Under the pieces are notes generated by a model that worked only from the letters and a program-made list of their open reading frames with translations, was not told the DNA's origin and searched no databases. Below, piece after piece: positions 11,317 to 23,000 of a stretch of DNA of 64,000 bases (within the stretch, counting starts at the first letter, position 1; the number at the start of each line of letters is the position of its first letter). The stretch lies in contig CM070618.1 of assembly GCA_036346255.1 (NCBI GenBank), forward strand, positions 83,338,428 to 83,402,427. Direction: 5' to 3'. The DNA is from Ampelocalamus luodianensis (lineage: Eukaryota; Streptophyta; Magnoliopsida; Poales; Poaceae). The position numbers were made by a program, and so were the translations under genes.

Positions 11317-11925
11317 CAGAGGTGACCAACTAGGCCCTCGGCTGGCCCGTGGCACGCCACAATACGACATTGTAGGTGGGCCAGGCTGGTAAGGTCTGAC
11401 AAGGAATATCGTGTTTGGATCGGCACCCGTCGGGCCAATAGGCACATTATCGTGCCAGACCTGTCCAGCACGACCCACTCCCCTCCAACCTCCGCATGCA
11501 AACACCATTCTCCTGGCTGCACTCCCCGAAGGAGAAAAATCGGTCATCTCCTCGATTCCTCAAACCAATCATCGATGCCTCCTCTTCACCGTCGCCGCCC
11601 CAACTCCGGCACCAAGAAGCGTCTCCTCCTCCATCTCTCTCCGATGCGTCCGGGCGGCTGGCTTGAAGAAGCGCTTCCTCCTCCACATCACCGTTGCCCT
11701 GGCTCTGACACCAACCCCCGCGGCGGCGCGCAACAACTGAGGAGGCGAGGGTGCACAACGTCGGACTACATGGGTCTATCGGCCCGTCGACCTAATCGTG
11801 TTCGGACCAACACGATATGGTCTGTGAACTCGGTATAACGTGGTTGGGTCATTGGCTGAACCCATGAACCAACACGACACGACCCGTTTAGTTAGCTGTA
11901 ACGTGATGGGCCGAGCCCATTTGGC
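11317..11925. mobile_element. Degenerate hAT-like element upstream of the acyltransferase gene
   Basis: Both ends carry inverted words of the grass hAT type (GAGGTGACCAACTAGGCCC at the left, inverted GTGGCCAAATGGGCTCGGCC at the right), with subterminal CACGAC/GTCGTG-like words. No target duplication could be matched, so the borders are approximate. The start lies about 90 bp from the acyltransferase ATG. Confidence 0.4.
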
Positions 11926-13606
11926 CACTTGTTCGATTGGTGATTGGTCTGTTCCGTCGATGTCGCAACTCGTCGGTTTTGTCTGTTTTTCGTCGACACC
12001 TTTTCTGTGCCTGCTATCGATGAATTGCGACGCGTTTCCAACGGAAAAACAACTCCACATATACTGGAGTTCATGCACTATCAGGACCATCCAAATATCC
12101 TCGAGATCTGTGCACAAATATTGTCCCCAAAAAATCCGTGTATTTTGATGAGGCAAATACATTCACACTACCTCCAGTTCTTCTCTCTCTTACACAAGTC
12201 AAAGGACGTTTCAATCATTGCAAAATCGTATGGCTATTATAATTAAGATTTTGAATCGAGAGGGGATGACATTTGAGAAGTGTTTAACGTTTCTCAATTG
12301 AAATGGTCATTATACACTAAAAATGTCATTTTGGACATTGTTTTCGGATTAGTCACACCATCAAACTCATATGTTCGGATTAGTCACACCACCAGCAAAC
12401 GAAAGTAATGGAGTGTGAAATGGCGCGAAATTTGTAGCTCCAGACAAAGCCAGTGCCACCTTGGCTCTTGCACGTCGGAGAGAGATAGGGGTACGATGAT
12501 TTGGTTGTCAAATTTCCCGGACGGATCGTGTGCTGGCTACAGTAGGGTGAGAGCATGGGCACGGGAGAGCCGTACTGATGGGTCATCACACGGAGAGGGA
12601 CGGTGCGGTGCATTTCAATTTTTTTTTTGTTGTCCCCTTCAATTTCTGATCGGTCGAGAAGCGAGCTTTGCTCGGCTGGCTTGAGAAAGTGGCATCCACA
12701 CAGTGTCTCACCGGAATTCATGAGGACTGAGCAGGAGCTCAGTTGGCAGATGAGAGCTTCAGACACCCAACTCGTCACAGTTCGAGCGCCGATTCTCATG
12801 GGCGTGTTGCAAAGTATGGTACTTTGTCTTCTTTAATGCGGGCTAGATAAGAAAATCCCGGACATCCCAAAAAAAATCTGATCGGTCACCACGACCCGCT
12901 GCGCTACCATGCGGCTGTGGAGCGTGGACTTTGAGCAGCGAATGGTTTGATGAATTGGCGAGGTGGGATCAAAGCTACCGTCTGGGATTGGTCTGGTTCG
13001 GCATGGGCGCATGGCAAGCCTGGCTGTGCTTCGTGCGGGTTGCGTTGCAGCAGCAGCAGCTTGCAAGCAAGGCTTTCCGAGCAGAGCATTCACATTGCTG
13101 CACTCAACGGGTACTGGTCTCTTCCACTTACCGCAGTTCATCGATGTATACACTGAAGCGCGAATGGAACTGCAATTGAGCCCAGATATCATATGACGGA
13201 AGTAGACAGTGATTTAGTTGTCACGCTGTCATATAAAATCAAGAGAACCATGCCACTCGATCCTTGTATTGTCAACATCTGTCGTTCAGCTAGCACCAAC
13301 TCAATATCCGCAGAGAAATAAAATATTTTGTATAGATCTTTCCGCACACATTTTTTAATTAAAACAAACTTTCTTCACAGAGCTGAAAGCATGGCACCAT
13401 CAAACATTTGTCCTTTATTAACAGAACACAAAGCACTTCCATCCACTCATCTTAGCAAAAAGAGAGCATGATATTATTAAAAAAAAATCTTTTATTAACA
13501 GAAATCATAAAGAGCTATCATCCAATCACAAGAGCATAAATGTTATCCTTCCAGTGGTCAGAAGACGGCATGCCACACAAAATGAAGGTTCCAGTTGACA
13601 GTCTGG
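11926..13606. other. Intergenic region without recognised genes
   Basis: No gene is supported. A short direct repeat of TTCGGATTAGTCACACCA occurs at about 12343 and 12374. The part next to 13606 is AT-rich 3' flank of the hydrolase gene. Confidence 0.35.
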
Positions 13607-16162
13607 TCAATTTTGATCAGTTGACAGGAAGTTAGGTGCCATTATCTCCAGTAGCCCCTTGGGATTGTCCACATGAACCCAATGGCCAGAGTTCGGGAGA
13701 ACATGAAGTGACACTTTGCCTGCATCAGGCCTGCTCTCTCTCCTTGACAATGCTTTTAGCCTCTGAACATCATCAGGGTGCCATCTATCACTGCGCTCTG
13801 CCTGTACTATTGCAATCTCCAAGCCTTTTGGTGGGTGCTCCAGCAGTGTCCAATAGCTTCTTTCTCTGCAAATTAACAATAACTTAACTCAGTTTGCACA
13901 CAGAAAAATAACTGTACAGCAAAGTATTAATATGTAGCCATATGCTTAACATGAAAATGATTTTTTTTTAATGTTTATGGATGGTACAAGGTTCACCAAT
14001 TGGAGATGCCAAGATCGACAAAAAAGAAAGAATCAGACAAGGAGGAAGTGTAATCGAAGTAAAAGAATAAACTGAACCTTACCTATAAGAATTAAACATG
14101 TCTATGGCAGCCTGAAGATCAAAAGCCCAGGTCACACGTTCATTGTTCTTATTTAAGTTGCTGCCAATCCATTCTGAAAGTGACTTCGAAAATCCCAGGC
14201 TGAGCATGTGGTCGACAACCCACCTAATAGTTAACATGCATTAGCATTAAGGATCTGAATGAATGTGAATCATTGGTTCTTCATGCTAAACATCCTGAAA
14301 AGGCCAAAATATTTGATATCCTCAACACTACGGATGATGCTTGCATGATTGCATCTACAGTGTAAGGTAATCGTTGGTCAAAGTGGGCATCAATCAACCA
14401 TTTTACAATAAAAGGACTATACTTCCTGCTCCTCAGAAGTATTACAGATTTACATGTCAAGGACCAATATCTGGAGTATGGATATACAACATTATTTATC
14501 CTAGTAAGCATCAAATTAACTAAGCTACTTGACTTTTGAAATGCAAGGTGTGTCTAAGGTTATTCTGGTCCTTTCAGTATAAAACACTACTCCATGAAAG
14601 ATTTCAGCTATAAAGCATTATCCAAGTTAATACATCAGGTCTTACGAAAGTTCTAGCCAAATTTTACTTCTATGCACATATTTTATGCGCATGGTTATTT
14701 GTTCTGTTATTCTATCGTGGGTGTTGTTAGTCATTGTATCCATGCAGTTATAGTTATACACAGCATTATTTGTGCACACACCTATGTGTGTGATGGCTAC
14801 TATTTTAATGCTTGGTCAGTGTTGTATGTATTGGATTTCTGTGCTGAAGCAGGGCACAATGCCCTCTATAGCAGAAAATGAACATATTAAATCATGCAAG
14901 GTAAGGAAAATATAGTACCTGCGTGATGGAAGCAGTGAAGGAAGACTTGCTAGTGTTTGCAAAACCCGCTCAACTTCACCATCACTGTTATCTGTTTCTA
15001 CTTGTCCAGGGACAGAATCAAGCACCCAGAGCTGTTCTGCATCAAAGGAAACATATAACACAGTGATACATACACTTTCTCTTATGGATCCAATAATGTG
15101 CATAGACAAGACCAATTGAGACTTGTGAGGACTGATCTCTTCAACTATGACAAGAAATAAAGGTGCCAAGCAAATGAAGCAATGAATTACGAGTATAAGA
15201 AATATTGTATATTTGTGACAGAAGAAAAACACAATAAATAGTCCAAGACGACGTTGTACTGAGATAACTTAAAGAAGTGTGCTTTGTGTCACATATTGAA
15301 TCATGTGATCCTTGTTTTATGTATCACATTTGATATCTTTGTAAATGAACCTGTGTACAATGAAATCGGCAGGGGTCTCTACACCTCTTTTCATTTGCAA
15401 AATCAAAACAGCGCGAACAGAAGAACATGTATGCTAGAACCATTTATGCCAGAAACTAAAAAAAAAATCTCACACCTGTTTGGGGAGAACAGCCGACTCT
15501 CCATAGTCCCCACGGGAACAACTCTCCGCAAAATCCAGCACAACCTTTCCACCCATGGAGTGACCCACGAGAACATCCGGCCATGACAAGCCCCGGGCCA
15601 TCACCAAATCGGCAAGGTCCCTCGCGGCAGTCGACATGTCGTGCGGCGGGCTCAGCCCCTTGATCCCAGCCGACCTACCGTGATTCCTCAAATCTACAAG
15701 AACCATTCTCCACTCTACACACAAATACACACACAATGCCATAAAATTCAGCTGTCTAAAATACTGCTTCCCCTCCTAAGAACAATTGTTTAGCTATATG
15801 ATGGCCATCGTAAGGATCAGAAAAGAGTGAAAATTAGGGAAATTTAGTGTGGCCATCGCATAAAATTTGAGGCTGGAGGTTACCGTCGGAAGGGGAGCGG
15901 TTGCGGAGTTCGGAGGCGAGGGCGCGGGAGAAGGAGCGCCAGTTGCGGCTGGAGCCGAGGAGGCCGTGGAGGACGAAGGCGGTGGCGGTGGACGGCTTCT
16001 CGGGGGACAGCTGGATCTCGTCGAAGGCGAGGGTTTCGGCTTGGTGGGAGGCGTCGCCGTGGACGGAGGAGGAGGAGGAGGCGCCACGGGGACCAAGCGG
16101 CCGAGGAGGAGAGGAGGCGCGAGCGGAGGGAGGAGGACGAGGCTTGGATAGACGCCGCCATG
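13607..16162 (-). CDS. Alpha/beta-hydrolase fold esterase, ABHD11/YbfF-like, organelle-targeted; frame break near the N-terminus
   Basis: Five exons on the minus strand: 16162-15884, 15714-15476, 15031-14919, 14223-14083 and 13865-13607; all phases agree. Exon 1 has the oxyanion loop FVLHGLLGSSRNWRSF, exon 2 the strand VLVDLRNHGRS and nucleophile elbow VGHSMGG (catalytic Ser), and exon 5 a likely acid in RSDRWHPDD and the His in LPNSGHWVHVDNP. This is the complete catalytic set of the ABHD11 family, which hydrolyses esters and is often mitochondrial. The N-terminus MAASIQASSSSLRSRLLSSS is typical of a mitochondrial or plastid presequence. The ATG frame and the frame of the catalytic domain differ by one base: one extra base lies upstream of the GASSSSS stretch, most simply in the run 16088-16091. 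A tRNA-Leu gene lies just upstream on the same strand. Confidence 0.8.
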
Positions 16163-16250
16163 GCCAATCGCTTCGCAGGAGTACTCGCCAACGCCGCGAC
16201 CGCGAATCCGCGATGCCACCAGCGAGAAGAAACCAAAAGGAAAAAGGAGG

Positions 16251-16258
16251 AAAATAAA
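16251..16258 (-). terminator. Pol III terminator of tRNA-Leu
   Basis: TTTATTTT on the minus strand begins immediately after the tRNA 3' end; T runs of this kind terminate RNA polymerase III. Confidence 0.6.

Positions 16259-16338
<80 letters not shown>
16259..16338 (-). tRNA. tRNA-Leu (anticodon TAG)
   Basis: Minus-strand cloverleaf: acceptor GACAGTT pairs with AGCTGTC (one wobble), D arm TGGCCGAGTGGTCTAAGGCG, anticodon stem CCAGA/TCTGG with loop TTTAGGC (anticodon TAG, codon CTA), a long variable arm typical of class II tRNA-Leu, and T arm GTGGG TTCAAAT CCCAC. No intron. It appears intact. It ends 96 bp upstream of the hydrolase ATG, so a Pol III gene lies in or near the hydrolase promoter. 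Confidence 0.95.
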
Positions 16339-16661
16339 CTTGGATGCTGGATGGTAGTTATTTACATAATTAATCTTTGTTAAATGCCTTATGCATAAGC
16401 TAACAACTTGGCACCAGAAGCGAACGTGTCAGGAATCAGGATTATGTAAATACACGTTAACGGTTCAGATCGAGGCTTGTGACACCGAACCACAAGAAGA
16501 GGCCGGCCAAGCAATTCACTCGAGCGGTACGAGCTTGTACTTATAACTTATCCATTCTCATCCCCACAGGTCAATCCATTCCGGTGCACTCATTATCACT
16601 GGTACGGCACTCAACTCTTATCTCTGAATCCCCATCCCGCGCTCCCCTGCAGAAAGCAAGC

Positions 16662-19642
16662 ATGGCAGCCGCAAGGCAGCTGTTGGTCCACAGGCTCTCT
16701 CGCTCCAGCTCTTCAGGGACGCTCCTGAAGGCTGAAGAACACGTGCAATAGCCTCTGTGCTTCCAACTTCAAAGCCGGACGCTGGAACAAAACCGAGAGG
16801 CTCCCCGGCTTCAGGGCAAGGGTGGCCATCAAAACGCCGCGCGCCGCGCTGGGGAAGGACGGCATTGTGCCGGCCGACGGTCGGCGACGACGAAGACGGA
16901 GTCAGCCTCGGCACGGTGAAGCTGCCCGCCAACATCGAAATTGCTCGGTTCGAGACCTTGCTCTTTCAGGTTAGCATTCTTGCGTCAAAAGTGGATACGC
17001 ACATGTACCGGCGGTGCCTTAGCCCTAAGGGCATATACAACACAGTGCTTGGAGTGGGTGCCTCGTAGGTCCACCTAGCTTCAGACGCCACGATGGACGC
17101 GAGTGGGTGACTCGTAGGGTGTCAGAGCTCTTTCAGCAAACTGCGGGTGCTTCGGCTGTGGTCCAAGGTAAAGGGAGAGAGAGAAAGAGGGAGAGAGGGG
17201 CACCTCAGCGCGAGTCCACGCGAGCGCGAGCTCAGACGGCGGAGGCGATGGTAGCCCCGACGCCAGAGGCAGCAATGACTAGAGCTCCGGGGCCCAGGAC
17301 AAAGACGACCGGATCCAGCGAGCCAGGCCCGGTGAGGCGAGGTCGCCGGCGGTCGGATCCGAGGGCAAGGAGGGCGGCGCTGGCACGGAGGAGGATGGTA
17401 GCGGATGATGGAGCCGCGGCAAGGGAGGAGGAGCGCGACGACGATCCGACGGCAGGCGGCGCTGGGGAGCTGGGCGGCGGGCGGTAGCGAGTGAATCGGT
17501 GAGGAAGTGGGAGGTGAAGAAATGAGAGGGGGAAAGACAAGAAAGGGTGAGTGATGGGCCATGGTGGCTGACAGGTGGGCTAAGGGCCTAGTTTGTAATA
17601 GGTTTTCTGTTTCCAGGGTTCTTTATGTAAAATTTCAGACTAAAGTAATAAATAGAAACAAAACAATGTCTGAATTCAAAAAAATAAGGAAAAAAGTCCA
17701 TTCGAACCCGAACTCTTATGAAAGTCTGAAAATCAACTCTTTGACCCTGAACTCTAATGAAAGCCTGAAAATCAACCCTTTACTATGAAACTTAACACGC
17801 AACAACCCTCAAGTATCTTTACGGGACAAAATACCCCCCTCCAAGCAAATCCAACCCGGTTTTTCGCTAACGTGGCACACCCGTGCATTGGCATACAACG
17901 CCTCATGGCTCCACATGCATATGCGGGTGGCTTTGTTTCTAGTTTGAGGGCGATAGAGCGAATCTGATGGAGGTTGTTGTTCACGGAGAGATGCATCGGA
18001 TTCCCGTTGGTGGTGACGTGAGGTGGCAGATGCTCAAAGGAGGTGGTCGCACAGTGGACGGGAGAAGGAAGTGAGCATGTCAAAATATAGAACACGGTGA
18101 TGAAATGTTTTTGTGTGGAGTAATTGGATAGAAAATCACCCATAACGACAAACGACGACGATGAATCTCGACGGAGTTGAAGAAGGGAAATGGTTGATTC
18201 TTTGCGCTGAATGAACATAAATCAAATTAACTTTTGGGATGGGTTGAGAACATGGTGGAACACCACGTGACGCTGCTACCGCCCATGTTACCCCCGCACC
18301 GAGCCGTATCCATCGTTGTGACTTCCAATTCAATGGTTTATTTGATGATTTCTTGTTGTCTCGCAATCAAGCGCAAGGAGGCAGTGACTGACACGGCATG
18401 CGAGTCCATGCAAGAGCAATTGACCAGTGCAGGAAGCAATTGACCAAATCGAGCAAAATTTTACCTCCCTTACAACTTAATCGAGAAATACCATGTTGCA
18501 ATTCAATAAAGCTAGCTTCGTCATTGGGGAAAAAATTCTTTTGTATAACCTTATAGCAGGGGTTGACGGAGCTCCACACCGTCGTCGAGCCTGTCGGCCG
18601 TTAACGCCCTCCCAGGCTTCGGCCTCCTCGTGCGCTAGTGCGTTAGCCTCTGCCGGCCGTCGAGACCGCCGCTCGTGTGGGGGGAAGAGGAGGTCTGGAC
18701 CGAGGGGAGCTCGGCGAAGCCTCGCCCTGGCGGAGGTTGTCCAGAGCATATCCAACGAGCATGGCGTGGAAGCAAGTAATCCTCACCAGCTCCGAGCTCA
18801 GCCGAGCCACTTCCATGGCCGCCTACTGTGCAAAAAATGCGGATAGAGAGAGGGGAGATGGAGAAAGAGAGAGAGGAGATGATTTGACTGATGAGGTGCC
18901 AGAATATAGTGTTATGATGCGAACGTAGATATCATGTCAGCAAACTCGGGGTAGTTTTGGTCTTAAAAGGTAAAGTGAACGGTTTTAAGAGTTGTATGAT
19001 GTGAAATGTCTAGTTTTGTAGTTTATTGTTGATTTCTAGACTTTTAAAAGAGTTCAGAGGTCAAATGAATTTTTTCCAAAAATTAAAGGGTTGAAATGCA
19101 AAGTTCTTTGTGGGTCCTTTGAAGCTACTGCATTGGATAGGCAGGAGTTTAGACGATGTCTTGACTCTTTAGTGGTTTGGAGTCTAGATGAAGGATGAAA
19201 CCACCAACCGAGCCTAACATGCATTGTACATTCCCTAGCTGATGCTTATTCTGACGCTGTTGTATTGTCAATGGGCGAACAGCCTCTGCCAAGGCGCCAA
19301 CCTGCCACTTCCAGTGCCTCTCGAGGTAGGGCAGATTAACGAGCTGCCGATACGACTTGATACTACTTCACATTTCTTCAACTGATTACATTTTTCATGC
19401 GCAAACAGGTCGACAAGGTGGAGGGTGGGGTCAGGCTAGGATTCATCGGAGTCGAGGACGGCGCGACGCAGGAGCTGGTCTACATCGACTGCCTGGTGTC
19501 CCCGGCGACGGATGGCTCCGGGCTGGTGTTCCGAGCAATCAGGAACGGTCCAATGGAGGGCATGGAGCCACCTGGGGTACCGAGGATCATGAGGAGCCTC
19601 TTGCAGGCGCTCCAAAATTCTGTTCAAATTGCACAAGTTTGA
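16662..19642 (+). pseudogene. Small conserved-looking plant protein gene, two frame breaks and a damaged splice acceptor
   Basis: I do not recognise the family. Exon 1 (16662-16969) starts MAAARQLLVHRLSRSSSS, a likely mitochondrial presequence. It continues in a second frame (NSLCASNFKAGRW, LPGFRARVAIKTPRAALGK) and then a third (GDDEDGVSLGTVKLPANIEI). The shifts lie near 16743 and 16882, each equivalent to one extra base. Exon 2 carries WANSLCQGANLPLPVPLE and ends at 19325. Exon 3 is 19409-19642 (VDKVEGGVRLGFIGVEDGAT, ending QIAQV). The base pair before TGG at 19272 is AA, not the AG of an acceptor. The nearest upstream CTAG (ends 19238) would keep the frame and add 11 hydrophobic residues. 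Intron 1 is about 2.3 kb and contains a Mutator-like element. Probably a decaying gene, or an intact gene with consensus errors. Confidence 0.6.
17688..19077. mobile_element. Mutator-like non-autonomous element (Pack-MULE candidate) in an intron
   Basis: Ends are about 50-bp imperfect inverted repeats beginning GGAAAAAAGTCCATTCGA at the left and GGAAAAAATTCATTTGACC at the right, both followed by GAACTCTT and AAAGTCTGAAAATCAAC-like words. Flanks AAAAAATAA (17679-17687) and AAAAATTAA (19078-19086) agree in 8 of 9 bases; a 9-bp duplication is the Mutator signature, although these flanks are A-rich. No transposase. A GC-rich island at about 18560-18800 differs from the AT-rich rest and may be captured gene sequence. 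Confidence 0.65.
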
Positions 19643-20049
19643 CGGTGTAGGAGATATGAATACATGATGCAGGGTTGCATTCTCTGTTGTTACAACTTAC
19701 ACATCTGTAAATCCTGTTTTTCATTTCTCTCGTGTCCACTTCCAAATTGAAGATATAAATTCCTTGAGAAAAAGTGACACGAAACAGCACAAAGCTCCAA
19801 CAATTTTATTTCTTTATGCGTGATAATTCTCGAGAGATTCATGTATCTAGAACGACGGGTCAAAGAAAAGAAGTAGGTTGCACCCGCACAGCAAGAAATG
19901 ATGTCAATTCAATCTGAGTGGAGCATTTTTCTAACATTTTTCAAGTATACAGGAACCGGTGTCAAGGTGAGCTGGGAAAAAACAGCCTAAAACTCGCCAA
20001 GATGCCAACCACTAACTGAAACATCATGATGAGCTAACACATATTGCAT
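19643..20049. other. Convergent intergenic region
   Basis: Shared 3' flank of the gene ending at 19642 (+) and the sorting nexin gene ending at 20050 (-). AT-rich; no further gene is seen. Confidence 0.5.
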
Positions 20050-23000
20050 TTATGATGTGGAACAAGCTTCGAGCTTTGGGAGGACGCTGCGCCATGCATC
20101 AGCAATATCTTTCGCTAACTTTGCTTGACCTTTGGCAAATTCATGGAATGCGAATCCAATATCAGCAGTTTTCTGCTCCTGGAAACGTGCTAGCTCTTCA
20201 TTCATTACCCTAACTATGTGATCAAACCTCTTCGTAGCCTCCTCACTGTCTGCTTTCAACTGCATTTACTCGCACAGCAAAACATTAGTCAGAAACGTCT
20301 AAAAAACACTAGTAAAAACAATTATCCATTCATATTTTCTGCTCGCTTGTGAGTGTTCGACAAAATGAATAAGAACTTGCCTCTCTGAACTCATGTTCTG
20401 TTTCGGAAAACTTCTCAGGGTTCATGAACTTCAATTTTTCACTGCAGTAAGAACAAGATTAGAAAGTTTTCAGGTAATACTGTAATAGTATGGAGCAACC
20501 ATGAGATCAACATGACAAGGATCTTAAACCCTGTGTTGTGCTAGGAGATTACGGTTTCAATTATTTAATCATGAGGATCTTTAATTTGGTAGGACAAAAG
20601 CTTGCTTAGTTATTATCCGAAAAGGTGAAGACACTTGCTCAGGATAATTTTCCTAATTAATTAAGATCCTTCGTAACTGAGCACGAAATAGGTAAATGCA
20701 ATATGCATAACATACAGGTTAAGCTCTTTATACTTCCTCTCCTGGTCTAAATCAAAGTGCCGCCTGAAAGCATTGGCTCGATCAACCATAGTTGCCTGTC
20801 ATGAACATGCAAAGATAAATCATGACCTCAATTTACTTGACATTTCTTCAACATTATAAGCAATTCTCTATTCACAGTTAATAGATGGTGAGAGAAAGAA
20901 ATACTAACTTTTATTGACTGCACAGCACGCACATAATCTTTCAAAGGTTCTTCGAAGTTAAAGAGAAGGTTGTCTGCCTGTAGTAACAGAATGTTGACTT
21001 CATTATATTATAGAAACACAGAAAGGGATGGTTATATGGTATTTAATACCAAGTGGTGTTATCTAAAGAGTTTATTGATTACCTCTCTTTGAAGCTTTAC
21101 TGACATCATCTCTGACTTTGAACCAACTTCAGAAAACACCTTTTCCATGAAATCCCCTTCGCAAGCACCTAAAAGCTTAATCGCCTTTCCAAAGTCCGCC
21201 AAAGATTGCCCAAGTTCTAAAAAATGGAAACCAGGATTGTGTAATTGATCTTAAAATCCGGTTAAAGAAAATTACATAACCAAGAGAGGAAGTTGAGATA
21301 TTGTTGAGCAGCAGCCCTTTGCTCATTATGATATCATGCACCAGGTCGATTATTTCTTTATTTTGAAAGACTAAATTTTGAGCAAGCATAAAATGTTTAC
21401 TGCCATTGTAGATTGGGACTGTCACTAAAAAAGTCTCACCATAAAAATGGACAACGAACTTGCAAAGAATTTTAAAAATATGGATAAAATAAACAAGGGA
21501 TTTTTTTTTTGTAAGATCGACAGCTGTACCTCTGTGTCTTTTCACAAGGCGGAATGCTTGTTTCTGGGCCTCCGCTAAATGATTTTCTAGCTCAAATATG
21601 TAATATTTAAGCTTCTCATATTCAGGAGTAGATTCCTCCACAGGCTTTTCTTTTCCCAGAACAACGTCACTGACTTTTGATTGTACATCCTAAAAAAATG
21701 GTCAATGATAATTAATCAGCAAGTGAAATTTCAATACTGAGAAGAAAGGAAGGGGAGTTCACATCATGACATTCTTTTGTAATCTTATTAAAGGCAGTAT
21801 TTAGGTAATATCAAGAATGTCTTACTGGTCACTGGACAGACAATACCTTAAACATCTGTATGAAATCTGCAGGCTTCTTAAATATACCAGTCTCATAAGA
21901 CCTTGCTCTATCCATATTCTGCTTCATGCTCAGGCAAAACAAAACAATAATATGAGCTGAAGGAATACCATCAAAAGAAACTAACAAGAAATTCTTTAGT
22001 CAAAATAACTGAGAATCCGAGATATATAAGGCATGGAACCATGGACATATAAAGTTCCAAGAAAACAATTAACAGAGGATCTGCCTTATGATGCACAAGA
22101 TTGCAACCGACTATTGCACAGTCAGCACTTGAAGTCACAATATTGATTCAAAGGATCGCACTTTCACAACTGGAGTATGTGGTGGGCTCTTTTTTATTTA
22201 TGCAGTGAAATTGCTTTATTTTCTTCTGGTGGAAATTTCAGTGTGAAATCAAATAAAATGACCACAGCGCAAACCATTGATGCAGTATAAAACATGCATA
22301 TGTCAGTTGCCTAACAGTTACTTCACTATTAACAGCGACCTAAGGACAAATATGATAGAACTTTCCATACAACGTATCATTCATATGCCACAAAGTATCT
22401 GTAACATAGATTTGAAGAGTCAAGAATTTATGCAAAAAAAGGCCAGAAAATATAATTATATGGATCCAAAGTTAAGAAAGAAAATGTAGCACTCTGCTCA
22501 TGCAAATACTTTACCTCTTCATCTGCCTGCAAAAATACCCTAAAATCTTCGTTTTGCTTAAGTTCAGGGTGCGAAGCTATTCTGTTGACGAATAGATCCA
22601 GAGCTTGACGCCGCAATTCAATGAACTCTTTGCTAAACCGGAATTTCTCTGAGGGTAAAGCAATACAACAGCAACCCAGTAAGCAAGGGAACACAACACT
22701 GACACCACAGTTCAATAGTGCAGAGATTGTTCTGTTCTAGAGAGGATAGAAGAAACAGGTTGTTAACAAAACTATAATTTGCCATATTACCAACAGCATT
22801 CTTCTCTGGAAGGGGAGGTATAAAAATGCCTTTGTACTTCTCAGCAAGCCGATCATGCAACCACTCAAAATCGCTATATCGCCGGATAACTATTTTCTCT
22901 GGTCCCTCGAATTCAGGTAGGTTAGTCTATACAGAGACAAATTTTACAAATTAGCAAATTAATAGCAGAAAAATCATTATATGACCCCAAAAAAAAACTG

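Noticed and set aside
10336..11547. Minus-strand open frame of 403 codons
   Set aside because: Arg/Pro-rich shadow frame of the acyltransferase exon 1; the frame that splices to the downstream exons is the other one, starting at 11225.
15867..16257. Plus-strand open frames opposite the hydrolase exon 1
   Set aside because: Gly/Arg-rich shadows of a GC-rich exon on the other strand.
17107..17562. Open frames on both strands in the GC-rich part of intron 1
   Set aside because: Simple GA-rich and GC-rich sequence without domains; more likely transposon or intron sequence.
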